A stretch of DNA of 64,000 bases from Enterobacter sp. Ag1 (GTDB taxonomy: Bacteria > Pseudomonadota > Gammaproteobacteria > Enterobacterales > Enterobacteriaceae). Under the pieces are notes generated by a model that saw only the letters and a program-made list of their open reading frames with translations, was not told the DNA's origin and ran no database searches. Location: positions 1-64,000 of the forward strand of contig AKXM01000035.1 of assembly GCA_000277545.1 (NCBI GenBank). The letters run 5' to 3'. The translations under genes and the position numbers were made by a program. Positions 26,927-37,894 of the stretch are shown here, one piece after another (the stretch's first letter is position 1; each line of letters starts with the position of its first letter).

Positions 26927-28504
26927 TTATTCCCACTCAATCGTCGCCGGCGGCTTGCCGGAGATATCGTAAACCACGCGGGAGATGCCGTTCACTTCGT
27001 TGATGATGCGGTTGGACACGCGGCCGAGGAAGTCATACGGCAGGTGCGCCCAGTGCGCGGTCATGAAGTCGATGGTTTCTACCGCACGGAGGGAAACAAC
27101 CCAGTCGTACTTGCGGCCATCGCCCATCACGCCCACGGAACGGACCGGCAGGAACACGGTGAACGCCTGGCTCACTTTGTTGTACAGGTCGGCTTTGTGC
27201 AGTTCTTCGATGAAGATAGCGTCGGCGCGGCGCAGCAGGTCGCAGTACTCTTTCTTCACTTCGCCCAGCACGCGAACACCGAGGCCTGGGCCTGGGAACG
27301 GGTGGCGGTAAAGCATGTCGTACGGCAGGCCCAGCTCGAGACCGATTTTACGCACTTCGTCTTTGAACAGCTCGCGCAGCGGCTCAACCAGGCCCATCTT
27401 CATCTCTTTCGGCAGGCCGCCCACGTTGTGGTGAGATTTGATGACGTGTGCTTTCCCGGTTGCGGAGGCCGCAGACTCGATAACGTCAGGGTAGATGGTG
27501 CCCTGCGCCAGCCATTTAACGTCTTCCAGCTTCAGCGCTTCTTCGTCGAACACTTCCACGAACACGCGGCCGATGATCTTACGCTTGGCTTCCGGGTCGT
27601 TTTCGCCCGCCAGCGCGGTCAGGAAGCGGTTTTCGCCTTCAACGTGAACGATGTTCAGGCCGAAGTGGTCGCCGAACATGTCCATCACCTGCTGGGCTTC
27701 GTTCAGGCGCAGCAGGCCGTTGTCCACGAACACGCAGGTCAGGTTTTTGCCGATGGCGCGGTGCAGCAGCATCGCGGTCACGGAGGAGTCAACGCCGCCG
27801 GACAGGCCGAGGATAACTTTGTCGTCACCCACCTGCTCGCGGATGCGGACGATAGCATCTTCGATGATTTTTGCCGGGGTCCACAGCGCTTCACAGCCAC
27901 AGATTTCCAGCACAAAACGCTCCAGCAGACGCTGGCCCTGACGGGTGTGGGTCACTTCCGGGTGGAACTGCACGCCGTAGAAGCGTTTTTCTTCGTTGGC
28001 CATAATGGCGAACGGACAGGTTTCGGTGCTGGCAACGGTCACGAAGTCAGACGGGATAGCGGTGACTTTGTCGCCGTGGCTCATCCAGACGTCCAGCAAC
28101 GGTTGACCGGCTGCGCTCAGGGAGTCTTCGATGCCGCGAACCAGCGCGCTGTCGGTTTTCACTTCAACCTGCGCGTAGCCGAATTCACGCTCGGTAGAGC
28201 TTTCAACGTGGCCGCCCAGCTGCATGGCCATGGTCTGCATGCCGTAGCAAACGCCGAACACCGGCACGCCGGCTTCGAACACGTACTCAGGCGCACGCGG
28301 GCTGTTTGCTTCGGTGGTGCTTTCCGGGCCGCCGGAAAGGATGATGCCGCTGGGGTTGAACTCACGAATTTGAGCTTCGGTAACATCCCAGGCCCACAGT
28401 TCGCAGTAAACGCCCAGCTCACGGACGCGGCGCGCCACCAGCTGAGTGTACTGAGAGCCGAAGTCGAGGATCAGAATGCGATGTTTATGAATGTTTTCCG
28501 TCAT
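26927..28504 (-). CDS. guaA: GMP synthase (glutamine-hydrolysing)
   Basis: GuaA converts XMP to GMP using ATP and glutamine. The 525-residue protein (same as E. coli) has a class I glutamine amidotransferase domain (nucleophile Cys in [10 protein letters not shown], His/Glu in [11 protein letters not shown]), an N-type ATP pyrophosphatase domain with the P-loop [11 protein letters not shown] at about residue 230, and the C-terminal dimerisation domain ending [10 protein letters not shown]. It is second in guaBA, 66 bp after guaB, with a hairpin between the two genes. Confidence 0.98.
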   Translation of the reverse strand: MTENIHKHRILILDFGSQYTQLVARRVRELGVYCELWAWDVTEAQIREFNPSGIILSGGPESTTEANSPRAPEYVFEAGVPVFGVCYGMQTMAMQLGGHVESSTEREFGYAQVEVKTDSALVRGIEDSLSAAGQPLLDVWMSHGDKVTAIPSDFVTVASTETCPFAIMANEEKRFYGVQFHPEVTHTRQGQRLLERFVLEICGCEALWTPAKIIEDAIVRIREQVGDDKVILGLSGGVDSSVTAMLLHRAIGKNLTCVFVDNGLLRLNEAQQVMDMFGDHFGLNIVHVEGENRFLTALAGENDPEAKRKIIGRVFVEVFDEEALKLEDVKWLAQGTIYPDVIESAASATGKAHVIKSHHNVGGLPKEMKMGLVEPLRELFKDEVRKIGLELGLPYDMLYRHPFPGPGLGVRVLGEVKKEYCDLLRRADAIFIEELHKADLYNKVSQAFTVFLPVRSVGVMGDGRKYDWVVSLRAVETIDFMTAHWAHLPYDFLGRVSNRIINEVNGISRVVYDISGKPPATIEWE

Positions 28505-28531
28505 TGACGTTAATTCCGAGGCAAGTGATAC

Positions 28532-28562
28532 AAAACAAAAACACCCGGCATAAAGCCGGGTG
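28532..28562 (-). terminator. Terminator-like hairpin between guaB and guaA
   Basis: On the minus strand CACCCGGC pairs with GCCGGGTG across five bases and is followed by TTTTTGTTTTG. It is inside the operon, so it may lower guaA expression relative to guaB or protect the guaB 3' end. Confidence 0.65.
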
Positions 28563-28570
28563 CATAAAGA

Positions 28571-30037
28571 TTAAGAACCCATACGGTAGTTCGGGGACTC
28601 TTTGGTGATCGTCACGTCGTGAACGTGGCTTTCCTGAATGCCCGCGCCGCTGATACGTACGAATTCTGCTTTGGTGCGCAGCAAGTCGATAGTACCACAG
28701 CCGGTCAGGCCCATGCAGGAACGCAGGCCGCCCATTTGCTGGTGAACGATCTCTTTCAGACGGCCTTTGTACGCCACGCGACCTTCGATACCTTCCGGCA
28801 CCAGTTTGTCTGCAGCGTTGTCGGTCTGGAAGTAACGGTCAGAAGAGCCTTTGGACATCGCGCCCAGAGAACCCATGCCGCGGTAAGATTTGAACGCACG
28901 GCCCTGGTACAGTTCGATTTCGCCCGGAGATTCTTCGGTACCGGCCAGCATACCGCCAACCATAACGGCGGCTGCGCCTGCAGCGATGGCTTTCGCGATG
29001 TCGCCGGAGAAGCGGATACCGCCGTCGGCGATAACCGGAATACCGGTGCCTTCCAGCGCTTCAACCGCGTCAGCTACAGCAGTGATCTGCGGTACACCTA
29101 CGCCAGTAACAATACGAGTAGTACAGATGGAGCCAGGACCGATCCCGACCTTAACCGCGCTGCAGCCAGCTTCGGCCAGGGCGCGAGCGCCAGCGGCGGT
29201 TGCTACGTTACCGCCGATGATTTGCAGGTCAGGATATTTAGCGCGGGTTTCACGAATACGTTGCAGAACGCCTTCGGAGTGGCCGTGAGAGGAGTCAATC
29301 AGCAGAATATCAACGCCAGCAGCGACCAGCGCGTCAACGCGCTCTTCGTTGCCTGCGCCTGCGCCAACCGCAGCCCCAACGCGCAGACGGCCCTGCTCAT
29401 CTTTACAGGCGTTAGGTTTACGCTCTGCTTTCTGGAAGTCTTTCACGGTGATCATGCCGCGCAGGTGGAAACCCGCGTCCACAACCAGCGCCTTTTCAAC
29501 GCGTTTTTCGTGCATTTTAGACAGCACGACGTCGCGCGCTTCGCCTTCTTTCACGGTAACCAGACGCTCTTTCGGGGTCATGTACACGCTAACTGGCTGG
29601 GCCAGGTCGGTCACAAAGCGCACGTCACGACCGGTGATGATACCCACCAGCTCGTTGTCTTCGGTGACGACCGGGTAGCCGGCAAAGCCGTTACGCTCGG
29701 TTAATTCTTTCACTTCACGCAGGGTGGTGGTTGGCAGCACGGTTTGCGGGTCAGTAACCACGCCACTTTCGTGTTTCTTCACGCGCTTAACTTCTTCAGC
29801 CTGGCGCTCAATGGACATGTTTTTGTGAATGAAACCAAGGCCACCTTCCTGCGCCAGAGCGATAGCCAGACGCGCTTCCGTCACGGTATCCATCGCTGCG
29901 GACAGCATAGGGATATTCAGACGAATAGTTTTGGTCAGCTGAGTGCTGAGGTCGGCCGTGTTCGGCAGAACGGTGGAATGAGCGGGAACGAGGAGAACGT
30001 CGTCAAACGTCAGTGCTTCTTTAGCGATACGTAGCAT
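28571..30037 (-). CDS. guaB: Inosine-5'-monophosphate dehydrogenase
   Basis: GuaB oxidises IMP to XMP with NAD+, the committed step to guanine nucleotides. The 488-residue protein (same as E. coli) is a TIM barrel interrupted by two CBS domains (about residues 93-210). The catalytic Cys lies in [15 protein letters not shown] (about C305), the flap in the region of [12 protein letters not shown], and the IMP-binding DGGIRFSGD is present. It is first in guaBA. A PurR box and TATAAT lie just upstream. Confidence 0.98.
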   Translation of the reverse strand: MLRIAKEALTFDDVLLVPAHSTVLPNTADLSTQLTKTIRLNIPMLSAAMDTVTEARLAIALAQEGGLGFIHKNMSIERQAEEVKRVKKHESGVVTDPQTVLPTTTLREVKELTERNGFAGYPVVTEDNELVGIITGRDVRFVTDLAQPVSVYMTPKERLVTVKEGEARDVVLSKMHEKRVEKALVVDAGFHLRGMITVKDFQKAERKPNACKDEQGRLRVGAAVGAGAGNEERVDALVAAGVDILLIDSSHGHSEGVLQRIRETRAKYPDLQIIGGNVATAAGARALAEAGCSAVKVGIGPGSICTTRIVTGVGVPQITAVADAVEALEGTGIPVIADGGIRFSGDIAKAIAAGAAAVMVGGMLAGTEESPGEIELYQGRAFKSYRGMGSLGAMSKGSSDRYFQTDNAADKLVPEGIEGRVAYKGRLKEIVHQQMGGLRSCMGLTGCGTIDLLRTKAEFVRISGAGIQESHVHDVTITKESPNYRMGS

Positions 30038-30089
30038 GGCAATATCTCAACCTGGGGGTGAATGAGAACAGATAAAATATTGCCGCGGC

Positions 30090-30115
30090 ATTATACAGAG
30101 CGTAAGCGATTGCAT
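30090..30115 (-). promoter_or_regulatory. guaBA promoter with PurR box
   Basis: On the minus strand ATGCAATCGCTTACGC (30115-30100) matches the 16-bp PurR box except at the last base, and TATAAT (30095-30090) follows directly. The guaB ATG is about 50 bp downstream. Confidence 0.75.
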
Positions 30116-30207
30116 CCACACTTTTTTCGCAAAACTCCTTGCTAATAGCGAAACGGAAGGTAGTATCGACCTAATAACCTGCTGATTTAGAATTTGATCC
30201 AGCTCAC

Positions 30208-31593
30208 ATGTCGACACAAAATTCTCCCTCAATTTATACCGTTTCTCGCCTGAATCAGACGGTGCGTTTGCTGCTTGAGCAGGAAATGGGGCAGGTCTGG
30301 ATCAGCGGTGAAATCTCTAACTTCAGCCAGCCTTCATCGGGCCACTGGTACTTCACGCTAAAGGACGATACCGCCCAGGTGCGCTGCGCGATGTTCCGCA
30401 ACAGCAACCGCCGCGTGACCTTCCGCCCGCAGCACGGCCAGCAGGTGTTAGTGCGCGCTAACATCACGCTTTACGAACCGCGCGGCGACTACCAGATCAT
30501 TGTCGAAAGCATGCAGCCCGCAGGTGAAGGGCTGTTGCAGCAGCAGTACGAGCAGTTGAAACAGAAGCTGAGCGCCGAAGGGCTTTTCGACCCGTTGCAC
30601 AAGCAGCCCCTGCCCGCTCCGGCTCGCCAGGTCGGCGTGATTACCTCTAAAACCGGTGCGGCCCTGCATGACGTGCTGCATGTATTACAGCGCCGCGATC
30701 CGTCGCTGCCGGTCATCATCTACCCGACCGTCGTTCAGGGCGCAGACGCCCCGCTGCAGATTGTGCGCGCCATTGAATTAGCCAACCTGCGCAACGAATG
30801 TGACGTGCTGATTGTCGGGCGCGGCGGCGGCTCGCTGGAAGACCTGTGGAGCTTTAACGATGAGCGTGTTGCGCGGGCAATTTTCGCAAGCAAGATCCCC
30901 GTTGTTAGTGCCGTAGGGCATGAAACTGACGTCACGATCGCCGATTTTGTCGCTGATTTACGTGCGCCGACGCCGTCCGCCGCAGCAGAAATCGTCAGCC
31001 GTAATCAGACGGAGTTACTGCGCCAAATCCAGTCCCAGCAGCAGCGTATGGAAATGGCGCTGGACTATTACCTCGCCCAGCGCTCACGGCGGTTTACCCA
31101 GCTACACCACCGCCTGCAGCAGCAGCATCCTCAGCTACGTTTAGCCCGCCAGCAAACCACACTCGAGCGCCTTCGCCAGCGTCTGACCGTGGCAATGGAC
31201 GGCAAAATGCGCCGGGCTAGTCAGCAGCAGCTGCGCCTTAGCCAGCGCCTGAACCAGCAGCAGCCTCAGCCCCGCATTCACCGCGCCCAGTCTCGCTTAC
31301 AGCAGCTGGAATACCGCCTGTCGCAGTTAGTAAGCGCTCAGCTTAGCCAGACGAAACAACGCTTTGGCACCGCGCTCGCCCAGCTGGAAGCCGTCAGCCC
31401 GCTGGCGACGCTCGCGCGCGGCTACAGCGTGACCACCGCCGAAGACGGCAAAGTGCTGAAGAAAACCAAACAGGTGAAGTCTGGGGACACGCTAACCACG
31501 CGTCTGGATGATGGCTGGGTCGAAAGTCAGGTGACAGGCATTAAGCCGGTGAAAGCGCCGCGGAAACGTAAGCCCGCACCGAAAGACGAATAA
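30208..31593 (+). CDS. xseA: Exodeoxyribonuclease VII large subunit
   Basis: XseA is the catalytic large subunit of exonuclease VII, which degrades single-stranded DNA in mismatch repair and other repair. The 461-residue protein has an N-terminal OB-fold (about 1-100), a catalytic domain with [17 protein letters not shown] and [28 protein letters not shown], a long Gln/Arg-rich coiled coil (about 280-400) that binds XseB, and a short C-terminal domain. It is divergent from guaB. The small subunit gene xseB is not in the window, as in E. coli. Confidence 0.98.
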   Translation: MSTQNSPSIYTVSRLNQTVRLLLEQEMGQVWISGEISNFSQPSSGHWYFTLKDDTAQVRCAMFRNSNRRVTFRPQHGQQVLVRANITLYEPRGDYQIIVESMQPAGEGLLQQQYEQLKQKLSAEGLFDPLHKQPLPAPARQVGVITSKTGAALHDVLHVLQRRDPSLPVIIYPTVVQGADAPLQIVRAIELANLRNECDVLIVGRGGGSLEDLWSFNDERVARAIFASKIPVVSAVGHETDVTIADFVADLRAPTPSAAAEIVSRNQTELLRQIQSQQQRMEMALDYYLAQRSRRFTQLHHRLQQQHPQLRLARQQTTLERLRQRLTVAMDGKMRRASQQQLRLSQRLNQQQPQPRIHRAQSRLQQLEYRLSQLVSAQLSQTKQRFGTALAQLEAVSPLATLARGYSVTTAEDGKVLKKTKQVKSGDTLTTRLDDGWVESQVTGIKPVKAPRKRKPAPKDE

Positions 31594-31598
31594 GCCAC

Positions 31599-31820
31599 TC
31601 AGAGTGCGGCGGGAATAAATTCCACGCGCTTTTTAGAAATCAGCCCGTGGCCGTTCTGGCAGAAATAATCCACCGCGCCACACGCTTTCAACACCTGCAG
31701 CGGCTTATGGCAGTCCGGGCAAAGCGCTTCGAGGCGGAAGTCCTTCCCGCAGGCATCGCAGTGTGCCCCATCGTCCGTTTGTTTCAGTTCGCTTTTACAC
31801 GCCGGGCAATTCAGTTCCAT
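31599..31820 (-). CDS. yfgJ: Zinc-ribbon protein YfgJ
   Basis: The 73-residue protein has paired CxxC motifs (CPAC, CDAC, CPDC) followed by CGAVDYFCQNGHG, forming two zinc ribbons. It matches E. coli YfgJ in length and sequence. Its function is unknown. It is convergent with xseA (5 bp between stops) and lies just downstream of der on the same strand, beyond a hairpin. Confidence 0.88.
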   Translation of the reverse strand: MELNCPACKSELKQTDDGAHCDACGKDFRLEALCPDCHKPLQVLKACGAVDYFCQNGHGLISKKRVEFIPAAL

Positions 31821-31835
31821 GTGGTATCTCCATAT

Positions 31836-31862
31836 AGTAAAACGGGAGCTTAATGCTCCCGT
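31836..31862 (-). terminator. Terminator after der
   Basis: ACGGGAGC pairs with GCTCCCGT across five bases, with TTTTAC following on the minus strand. It is six bases past the der stop, so yfgJ probably depends on read-through or its own promoter. Confidence 0.75.
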
Positions 31863-31867
31863 CCGAA

Positions 31868-33373
31868 TTACTTACTTTTCTTGATGTGCTTGATGAGACG
31901 CTTACGCTTACGCATCTGGTTCGGCGTCAGGGTGTTACGTTTCCCGGCGAACGGGTTTTCCCCTTCCTTGAACTGAATGCGGATTGGCGTCCCCATCACG
32001 TCCAGCGATTTGCGGAAGTAGTTCATCAGATAACGCTTGTAGGAATCCGGCAGGTCTTTTACCTGGTTACCGTGAATCACCACGATTGGCGGGTTATAGC
32101 CACCGGCGTGCGCGTATTTCAGCTTAACGCGACGGCCACGCACCAGCGGTGGCTGATGGTCTTCTGCCGCCATGTTCATGATGCGGGTCAGCAGCGCGGT
32201 GCTTACGCGACGCGTGGAGCTGTCGTAGGCTTCACGCACGGATTCGAACAGGTTACCTACGCCGCTGCCGTGCAGAGCGGAGATGAAGTGCACGCGGGCG
32301 AAGTCGATAAAGCCCAGACGGTAGTCCAGCGTCTCTTTTACCTGCTCGCGAACTTCGTTGCTCAGGCCATCCCACTTGTTGACCACGATAACCAGTGAGC
32401 GCCCACTATTCAGGATGAAGCCCAGCAGCGAGAGATCCTGATCGGAAATGCCTTCGCGGGCATCGATAACCAGCAGCACAACGTTCGCATCTTCGATCGC
32501 TTGCAGAGTTTTGATTACCGAGAATTTTTCTACCGTGTCAGTAATTTTCCCGCGCTTACGCACGCCCGCAGTATCAATCAGCACGAATTCACGCTCGTCA
32601 CGCTCCATCGGGATATAGATGCTGTCGCGGGTGGTGCCCGGCATGTCATAAACGACAACGCGTTCTTCGCCGAGGATACGGTTAGTTAGCGTAGACTTAC
32701 CTACGTTAGGACGGCCAACGATAGCGAGCTTGATAGGCAGATCCTGAGGATTGAAGGCTTCTTCCTCCTCTTCTTCCTCAAACTCTTCGTCATCGGACAC
32801 AATGCCGTTTTTGGCGTTAAACGCGGCCCAGTAGGCTTCGTCTTCGTCCATCTCTGCCGGCTGTTCGCGCGGGTCGATATCGTCCATCCACGGCACCAGA
32901 ACGTGTTCCAGCAGGCTGGTCACGCCGCGGCCATGGGAAGCCGCAATCGGGTGGATTTCGCCGAGGCCCAGAGAGTAGAAGTCAATCACCGCCTGGTCCG
33001 GGTCAAGACCGTCGGTCTTGTTCGCTACCAGGAAAGTTGGCTTCTGGCGGGAGCGCAGGTGCTGAGCGATGGCTTCATCGGCAGGCATCAGGCCCGCACG
33101 TGCATCCACCATGAACAGCACAACATCCGCCTCTTCAATCGCCAGCAGCGACTGCTCGGCCATGCGCGTTTCCACACCGTCTTCCGTGCCATCGATACCG
33201 CCGGTATCAATACAGATAAACTCGCGGCCTTCGACTTCCGCACGACCGTACTTGCGATCGCGAGTCAGCCCCGGAAAATCCGCAACCAGCGCATCGCGGG
33301 TACGCGTTAAGCGGTTAAACAGGGTCGATTTACCGACGTTAGGGCGCCCAACAAGCGCGACCACAGGTACCAT
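31868..33373 (-). CDS. der: Ribosome biogenesis GTPase Der (EngA)
   Basis: Der is an essential double-GTPase for 50S subunit maturation. The start [16 protein letters not shown] (33371-33373, GAGG upstream) gives 501 residues (E. coli 490). GTPase domain 1 has [13 protein letters not shown] and NKTD; an acidic linker of Glu/Asp follows (about residues 155-205, longer than in E. coli); domain 2 has [13 protein letters not shown] and NKWD; the C-terminal KH-like domain ends in a Lys/Arg-rich tail. An upstream in-frame ATG would add seven residues. It is last in the der side of the rlmN-der gene run, with a hairpin between it and bamB. Confidence 0.98.
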   Translation of the reverse strand: MVPVVALVGRPNVGKSTLFNRLTRTRDALVADFPGLTRDRKYGRAEVEGREFICIDTGGIDGTEDGVETRMAEQSLLAIEEADVVLFMVDARAGLMPADEAIAQHLRSRQKPTFLVANKTDGLDPDQAVIDFYSLGLGEIHPIAASHGRGVTSLLEHVLVPWMDDIDPREQPAEMDEDEAYWAAFNAKNGIVSDDEEFEEEEEEEAFNPQDLPIKLAIVGRPNVGKSTLTNRILGEERVVVYDMPGTTRDSIYIPMERDEREFVLIDTAGVRKRGKITDTVEKFSVIKTLQAIEDANVVLLVIDAREGISDQDLSLLGFILNSGRSLVIVVNKWDGLSNEVREQVKETLDYRLGFIDFARVHFISALHGSGVGNLFESVREAYDSSTRRVSTALLTRIMNMAAEDHQPPLVRGRRVKLKYAHAGGYNPPIVVIHGNQVKDLPDSYKRYLMNYFRKSLDVMGTPIRIQFKEGENPFAGKRNTLTPNQMRKRKRLIKHIKKSK

Positions 33374-33439
33374 TATAAAAGCCTCATTACTCAAAATTTA
33401 TTAATAAAACAGCGTCAATTTTCGGCTGTTTTTAAAAAG

Positions 33440-33471
33440 CCAAAACGGCTCCCGAACTACGGGAACCGTTT
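33440..33471 (-). terminator. Hairpin/terminator between bamB and der
   Basis: AAACGG-C-TCCCG pairs with CGGGA-A-CCGTTT (33443-33471), followed by TTTTG on the minus strand. A smaller hairpin with a T/A run lies just beyond. It could attenuate transcription from bamB into der. Confidence 0.6.
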
Positions 33472-33496
33472 CAAACGTGACGATTATCCGACAAGT

Positions 33497-34678
33497 TTAG
33501 CGTTTGATGGCGTACAGCGTGCCGTCTTTTGCCTGGATAAGCAGTTTGTCGCTGGCAACCACTGGCGTCGTCTGGAAGCCGGAACTGTCCACTTTCTGCT
33601 GGGCAACAAAGCGCCCATCATCGTTGTTGATCCAGTGCATGTAGCCTTCGCTGTCGCCAACGACCAGGTAGCCATTGTACAGCACTGGCGCGGTCAGGTT
33701 GCGGTGCAGCAGATCGCTTTGCGTCCACAGCGTTACGCCGCCGTCTACGTTCAGCGCAACAACGCGGTCATTCTGATCCACCAGGTAAATGCGGTTCCCG
33801 TCCACGATGAAGTCGTTCACCGAGCCCATCTCACGTTTCCACATGATCTGGCCAGAACGCAGATCCAGCGCCGTCAGGTTGCCGTTGTAAGCCAGAGCAT
33901 AAACCACGCCATTCACGATAACCGGCGTAGTATCCACGTCGCTCAGGCGGTCAATTTCTGTCGCGCCAGTCGCCTGGGAGATACGCTGCTGCCAGATAAG
34001 CTGGCCCTGCTGCATCAGCACGGCGCTTACGCGGCCGTTATCTCCGCCGACAATAGCGGCACCAAAGGCGGTGGCCGGAGCCGATTCACCGCGCAGGGAC
34101 AGCGCAGGCATATCGAGGTTAACGCTCCATTTTACCGCGCCGTCAGCTTCGTTCAGCGCCTGCAGCATACCGTTGCTGGTATGAATCAGCACCACGCCGT
34201 CGCTCACAACCGGGCGAGACAGCGCTTCGCCAGCCACTTTTGCCTGCCAGGCGATGCTGCCGTCGGAGGTGTTCAGGGCAAAGACTTTCGCTTTTTCGGT
34301 GCCAACATAAACGTGGCCGCCGTCAACGGTCAGGCCACCGGACAGCAGAGCAGGAATATTGCTGGAGAAGAAGCCGGTTTTCTCAGAGAGATCGACCTTC
34401 CACTCTTCTTTGCCGTCATCCGCATTCAGCGCTTTCACGATACCGCGACGGTCAGCAGCATAAATGGTGCTGCCCTGCCACGCCGGATGCAGGTTAGAGT
34501 AGAAATCACCGATTCCATCACCCACGGACGTGCTCCACGCTTTTGCCGGAGTGAACTGATTTTCCACCGTTGGCAGCGGGGACATTTTAACCACATCTTC
34601 TTCGCCGCTGAACAGGGAGCAGCCGCTGAGCAGCGTCAAGGAGAGCAGCCCAGGCACAAATAGTTTACGCAATTGCAT
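33497..34678 (-). CDS. bamB: Outer-membrane assembly lipoprotein BamB
   Basis: BamB is a lipoprotein of the BAM complex that binds the BamA POTRA domains and helps insert beta-barrel proteins. The signal peptide (MQLRKLFVPGLLSLTLLSGC) ends in the lipobox LLSGC, with the lipidated Cys at residue 20. The rest is an eight-bladed beta-propeller of PQQ-like repeats such as GVVYALAYNGNLTALDLRSG. The length of 393 residues compares with 392 in E. coli. It follows yfgM by 10 bp. Confidence 0.98.
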   Translation of the reverse strand: MQLRKLFVPGLLSLTLLSGCSLFSGEEDVVKMSPLPTVENQFTPAKAWSTSVGDGIGDFYSNLHPAWQGSTIYAADRRGIVKALNADDGKEEWKVDLSEKTGFFSSNIPALLSGGLTVDGGHVYVGTEKAKVFALNTSDGSIAWQAKVAGEALSRPVVSDGVVLIHTSNGMLQALNEADGAVKWSVNLDMPALSLRGESAPATAFGAAIVGGDNGRVSAVLMQQGQLIWQQRISQATGATEIDRLSDVDTTPVIVNGVVYALAYNGNLTALDLRSGQIMWKREMGSVNDFIVDGNRIYLVDQNDRVVALNVDGGVTLWTQSDLLHRNLTAPVLYNGYLVVGDSEGYMHWINNDDGRFVAQQKVDSSGFQTTPVVASDKLLIQAKDGTLYAIKR

Positions 34679-34688
34679 CGGGTCCCTC

Positions 34689-35309
34689 TTAGCTGGACAA
34701 ATTATTGATTTTCATCTGCATCATTTCACGCAGGGCCGGAGAAGCATTGGTCTGTGAACCTTTGCTCCACGCATCACGAGCGCCCTGCTTATCCCCTTTA
34801 CTGAGCAGCGCTTCGCCGCGCAGGTCGGCAACCATCGCTACCCAGCCTTCGCCTTTTACGCTATCCAGGGTTTTCAGCGCGGCATCAGCCTGTTTCTGCT
34901 GAATCTGAATGCGAGCCAGACGCAGATTGATCAGCGCCTGCATGTTCGCATCTTTGGTGCTGCTAAGGCCGTTTTGCAGCTGCGTTGCCGCTTTATCCAG
35001 CTCGTTTTTATCCACGAACTGCTGCGCCAGCTCTAACGCCGCCAGCGCGCCGTAGGTGTTTTTGTTGTCAGCGGCAAATTTCTCGACCGCTTCCAGCGTT
35101 TGCGGCTGGTCTGCTTTCACCGCGCTGGTCACATTCTGGTAAGCCAGGGAGGCTTCACGCATGGAGTCGTCCTGGTGGCCGTTCCAGTAACGCCAGCCCA
35201 CCAGAGCGCCGATACCCAGCACAACCCCGACTACCAGCGCTTTGCCGTTTTCCGCAAAGAAGCGTTTAACCGCTTCCATCTGATCGTTTTCGTTCTCGTA
35301 AACTTCCAC
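34689..35309 (-). CDS. yfgM: YfgM, SecYEG-associated inner-membrane chaperone protein
   Basis: YfgM is a single-pass inner-membrane protein with a periplasmic TPR-like domain that associates with SecYEG and PpiD. The cytoplasmic N-terminus (MEVYENENDQMEAVKRFF) precedes one helix (ALVVGVVLGIGALVGWRYW, about residues 24-42). Helical TPR-like repeats follow. 206 residues, as in E. coli. It lies between hisS and bamB in the same transcription direction. Confidence 0.95.
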   Translation of the reverse strand: MEVYENENDQMEAVKRFFAENGKALVVGVVLGIGALVGWRYWNGHQDDSMREASLAYQNVTSAVKADQPQTLEAVEKFAADNKNTYGALAALELAQQFVDKNELDKAATQLQNGLSSTKDANMQALINLRLARIQIQQKQADAALKTLDSVKGEGWVAMVADLRGEALLSKGDKQGARDAWSKGSQTNASPALREMMQMKINNLSS

Positions 35310-35344
35310 GCAGTCCTTCTCCTTAACGAATAATCACCGGGTAA

Positions 35345-36619
35345 TTAACCCAGTAACGCCTGCAGATGGGCGGCAGCGTCGGCTTGCGCGACGTTTTGTT
35401 GCTCACCTGTGCGTAAATCCTTAACCACGACCTCGCCTTTAGCGACTTCATCTTCGCCCAGCACCAGTGCAACGCGAGCGCCCCACTTGTCGGCACGAAC
35501 GAACTGCTTCTTGAAGTTACCGCCGCCGTAGTTAGTCATCAATTTCAGGGCCGGCACCTGGTCACGTAGCTTTTCAGCCAGCAGCATTGCCGCACCCTGC
35601 GTTCCCTGACCTGAAGATATCAGGTACATATCGACAACGGATTCTGCTTTAAATTCAGGATTAATCGCCTGAACCAGTAAAACAAGGCGTTCGAGGCCCA
35701 TGGCAAAGCCAACCGCTGGCGCCGCGCGCCCGCCAAGCTGCTCCACCAGACCATCGTAGCGGCCACCGGCACACACGGTACCCTGAGAGCCCAGGCTATT
35801 GGTCACCCACTCAAACACGGTGCGGTTGTAGTAATCCAGGCCGCGAACCAGACGCTGGTTAACGGTGTAAGCAATGCCTGCCGCATCCAGGAACTGGCAC
35901 AGACCGGCGAAATGCTCGCGGGACTCTTCATCCAGGTAATCGCCCAGCTGAGGCGCGTCGTTCAGCAGAGCCTGAACGTCCTGATTTTTGGAGTCCAGCA
36001 CGCGCAGCGGGTTGCTGTACATGCGGCGTTTGCAGTCTTCGTCCAGCTTCTCTTTATGCTGTTCCAGGAAAGCAACCAGCGCATCACGGTAGTTAGCGCG
36101 CGCTTCCAGAGAACCGATGGAGTTCAGCTCCAGGCTAACGTGCTGGTCAATACCCAGCGCGCGCCACCAGCGAGCGGTCAGCATGATAAGCTCGGCGTCG
36201 ATATCCGGACCGTTCAGGCCAAACACTTCCACACCCAGCTGATTAAACTGGCGGTAACGCCCTTTCTGAGGACGTTCGTGGCGGAACATCGGCCCGATGT
36301 ACCACAAACGCTGTTCCTGATTGTACAGAAGACCATGTTCGATACCGGCACGCACGCAGCCCGCGGTGCCCTCAGGACGCAGGGTCAGGCTGTCGCCGTT
36401 GCGATCCTCAAAGGTATACATCTCTTTTTCAACCACGTCGGTGACTTCACCGATAGCGCGTTTGAATAACGGGGTCTGCTCTACAATCGGCAAACGGATT
36501 TCGCTGTAACCGTAGCTCGCGAGCACCTGCTTAAGAATGCCTTCAATACGCTGCCAGATGGCGGTTTCGCCCGGCAGGTAATCGTTCATGCCGCGAATGG
36601 CTTGAATATTTTTTGCCAC
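35345..36619 (-). CDS. hisS: Histidyl-tRNA synthetase
   Basis: HisS is a class II aminoacyl-tRNA synthetase that charges tRNA-His. I chose the GTG at 36617-36619 ([18 protein letters not shown]..., 424 residues, as E. coli, which also uses GTG) over an upstream ATG that adds eight residues; GAGAA lies before the GTG. Motif 2 is around [17 protein letters not shown], the His-A motif is [15 protein letters not shown], and motif 3 is [11 protein letters not shown]. The C-terminal anticodon-binding domain is complete. Confidence 0.98.
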   Translation of the reverse strand: MAKNIQAIRGMNDYLPGETAIWQRIEGILKQVLASYGYSEIRLPIVEQTPLFKRAIGEVTDVVEKEMYTFEDRNGDSLTLRPEGTAGCVRAGIEHGLLYNQEQRLWYIGPMFRHERPQKGRYRQFNQLGVEVFGLNGPDIDAELIMLTARWWRALGIDQHVSLELNSIGSLEARANYRDALVAFLEQHKEKLDEDCKRRMYSNPLRVLDSKNQDVQALLNDAPQLGDYLDEESREHFAGLCQFLDAAGIAYTVNQRLVRGLDYYNRTVFEWVTNSLGSQGTVCAGGRYDGLVEQLGGRAAPAVGFAMGLERLVLLVQAINPEFKAESVVDMYLISSGQGTQGAAMLLAEKLRDQVPALKLMTNYGGGNFKKQFVRADKWGARVALVLGEDEVAKGEVVVKDLRTGEQQNVAQADAAAHLQALLG

Positions 36620-36705
36620 GTTTGTTCTCTGCTTTATATACAAAAAATGAACCCGAAATCAGGCCACTTACTCAGGTAAACGGCCGTGCGGGCTCAATCA
36701 TACAC

Positions 36706-36724
36706 GGGAAGCCCTGTGCTTCCC
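36706..36724 (-). other. Intercistronic hairpin between ispG and hisS
   Basis: GGGAAGC and GCTTCCC pair across five bases in the 115-bp gap between the ispG stop and the hisS start. There is no T run, so it may be a processing or stability element rather than a terminator. Confidence 0.4.
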
Positions 36725-36734
36725 ATGCTTCGCA

Positions 36735-37856
36735 TTATTTTTCCAGCTGTTGGATATCAATACGCTGTTTTTCATCCAGCATGCTGGCTTTGGCACGAAT
36801 ACGCGCTTCAAGCTGCGCAATCATGTCGTCGTTGTCCATACGATCTCGCTGGCGGACGCCATCTTCGTAGAAACCACTTTTTTTATTGCCGCCGGTCACC
36901 CCAAGCGTGGAAACCAGCGCTTCACCCGGGCCATTCACCACGCAGCCGATAATGGAAACGTCCATCGGGGTGATAATGTCTTCCAGGCGCTGCTCCAGGG
37001 CGTTTACCGTCCCGATGACGTCAAACTCCTGACGTGAGCAAGTTGGACAGGCGATAAAGTTGATCCCACGGGAGCGAATGCGCAGCGACTTAAGGATGTC
37101 GAAGCCCACTTTGATCTCTTCCACCGGATCTGCCGCCAGGGAAATGCGCAGCGTGTCACCGATCCCTTCAGAGAGCAGCAGCCCGAGGCCGATAGCGGAT
37201 TTAACAGAACCCGCGCGCGCGCCGCCCGCTTCGGTGATCCCGAGGTGCAGCGGCTGATCGATCTGCTTTGCCAGCAGGCGATAAGACTCAACGGCCAGGA
37301 ATACGTCTGACGCTTTTACGCTCACCTTAAACTGATCGAAGTTGAGACGATCCAGATGATCGACGTGGCGCATGGCGGATTCGAGCAGCGCCTGAGGCGT
37401 CGGCTCGCCGTATTTTTCCTGCAGATCTTTTTCCAGAGAGCCGGCATTCACGCCGATACGGATAGGAATGTTTTTATCGCGTGCGCAGTCAACCACCGAG
37501 CGAATACGCTCTTCGTTGCCGATGTTGCCGGGGTTAATACGCAGGCAATCAACGCCGTACTCTGCGACTTTAAGCGCAATACGGTAATCGAAGTGAATAT
37601 CGGCGACCAGCGGGACGCTGACCTGCTGCTTGATAAGCTTAAACGCCTCTGCGGCGTCCATTGTCGGCACGGATACACGAACGATATCGGCACCCACGCG
37701 TTCTAATGCTTTGATTTGATTAACCGTGGCTTCCACATCGGTGGTGCGCGTATTGGTCATCGACTGAACGGCGATAGGGGCACCATCGCCGATTGGCACA
37801 TTACCGACGTAGATCCGCTTGGATTTGCGACGTTGGATGGGTGCGGCATTATGCAT
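36735..37856 (-). CDS. ispG: 4-hydroxy-3-methylbut-2-en-1-yl diphosphate synthase (flavodoxin)
   Basis: IspG is a 4Fe-4S enzyme of the MEP isoprenoid pathway that converts MEcPP to HMBPP. The start [12 protein letters not shown] (37854-37856) gives 373 residues (E. coli 372). The cluster ligands lie in [10 protein letters not shown] (about C270, C273) and [11 protein letters not shown] (about C305, E312). An upstream ATG would add five residues. Its dependence on an Fe-S cluster links it to the isc operon further right. It follows rodZ by 38 bp. Confidence 0.98.
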   Translation of the reverse strand: MHNAAPIQRRKSKRIYVGNVPIGDGAPIAVQSMTNTRTTDVEATVNQIKALERVGADIVRVSVPTMDAAEAFKLIKQQVSVPLVADIHFDYRIALKVAEYGVDCLRINPGNIGNEERIRSVVDCARDKNIPIRIGVNAGSLEKDLQEKYGEPTPQALLESAMRHVDHLDRLNFDQFKVSVKASDVFLAVESYRLLAKQIDQPLHLGITEAGGARAGSVKSAIGLGLLLSEGIGDTLRISLAADPVEEIKVGFDILKSLRIRSRGINFIACPTCSRQEFDVIGTVNALEQRLEDIITPMDVSIIGCVVNGPGEALVSTLGVTGGNKKSGFYEDGVRQRDRMDNDDMIAQLEARIRAKASMLDEKQRIDIQQLEK

Positions 37857-37894
37857 GGTAAATCTCCACAATTACGCGTCTGAACTGGCGCTGA

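Noticed and set aside
27044-28507. 487-codon open frame antisense to guaA
   Set aside because: It is a shadow of guaA: high GC and codon bias keep the opposite frame open. The translation is His/Gln/Val-rich with no domain, and guaA is certain.
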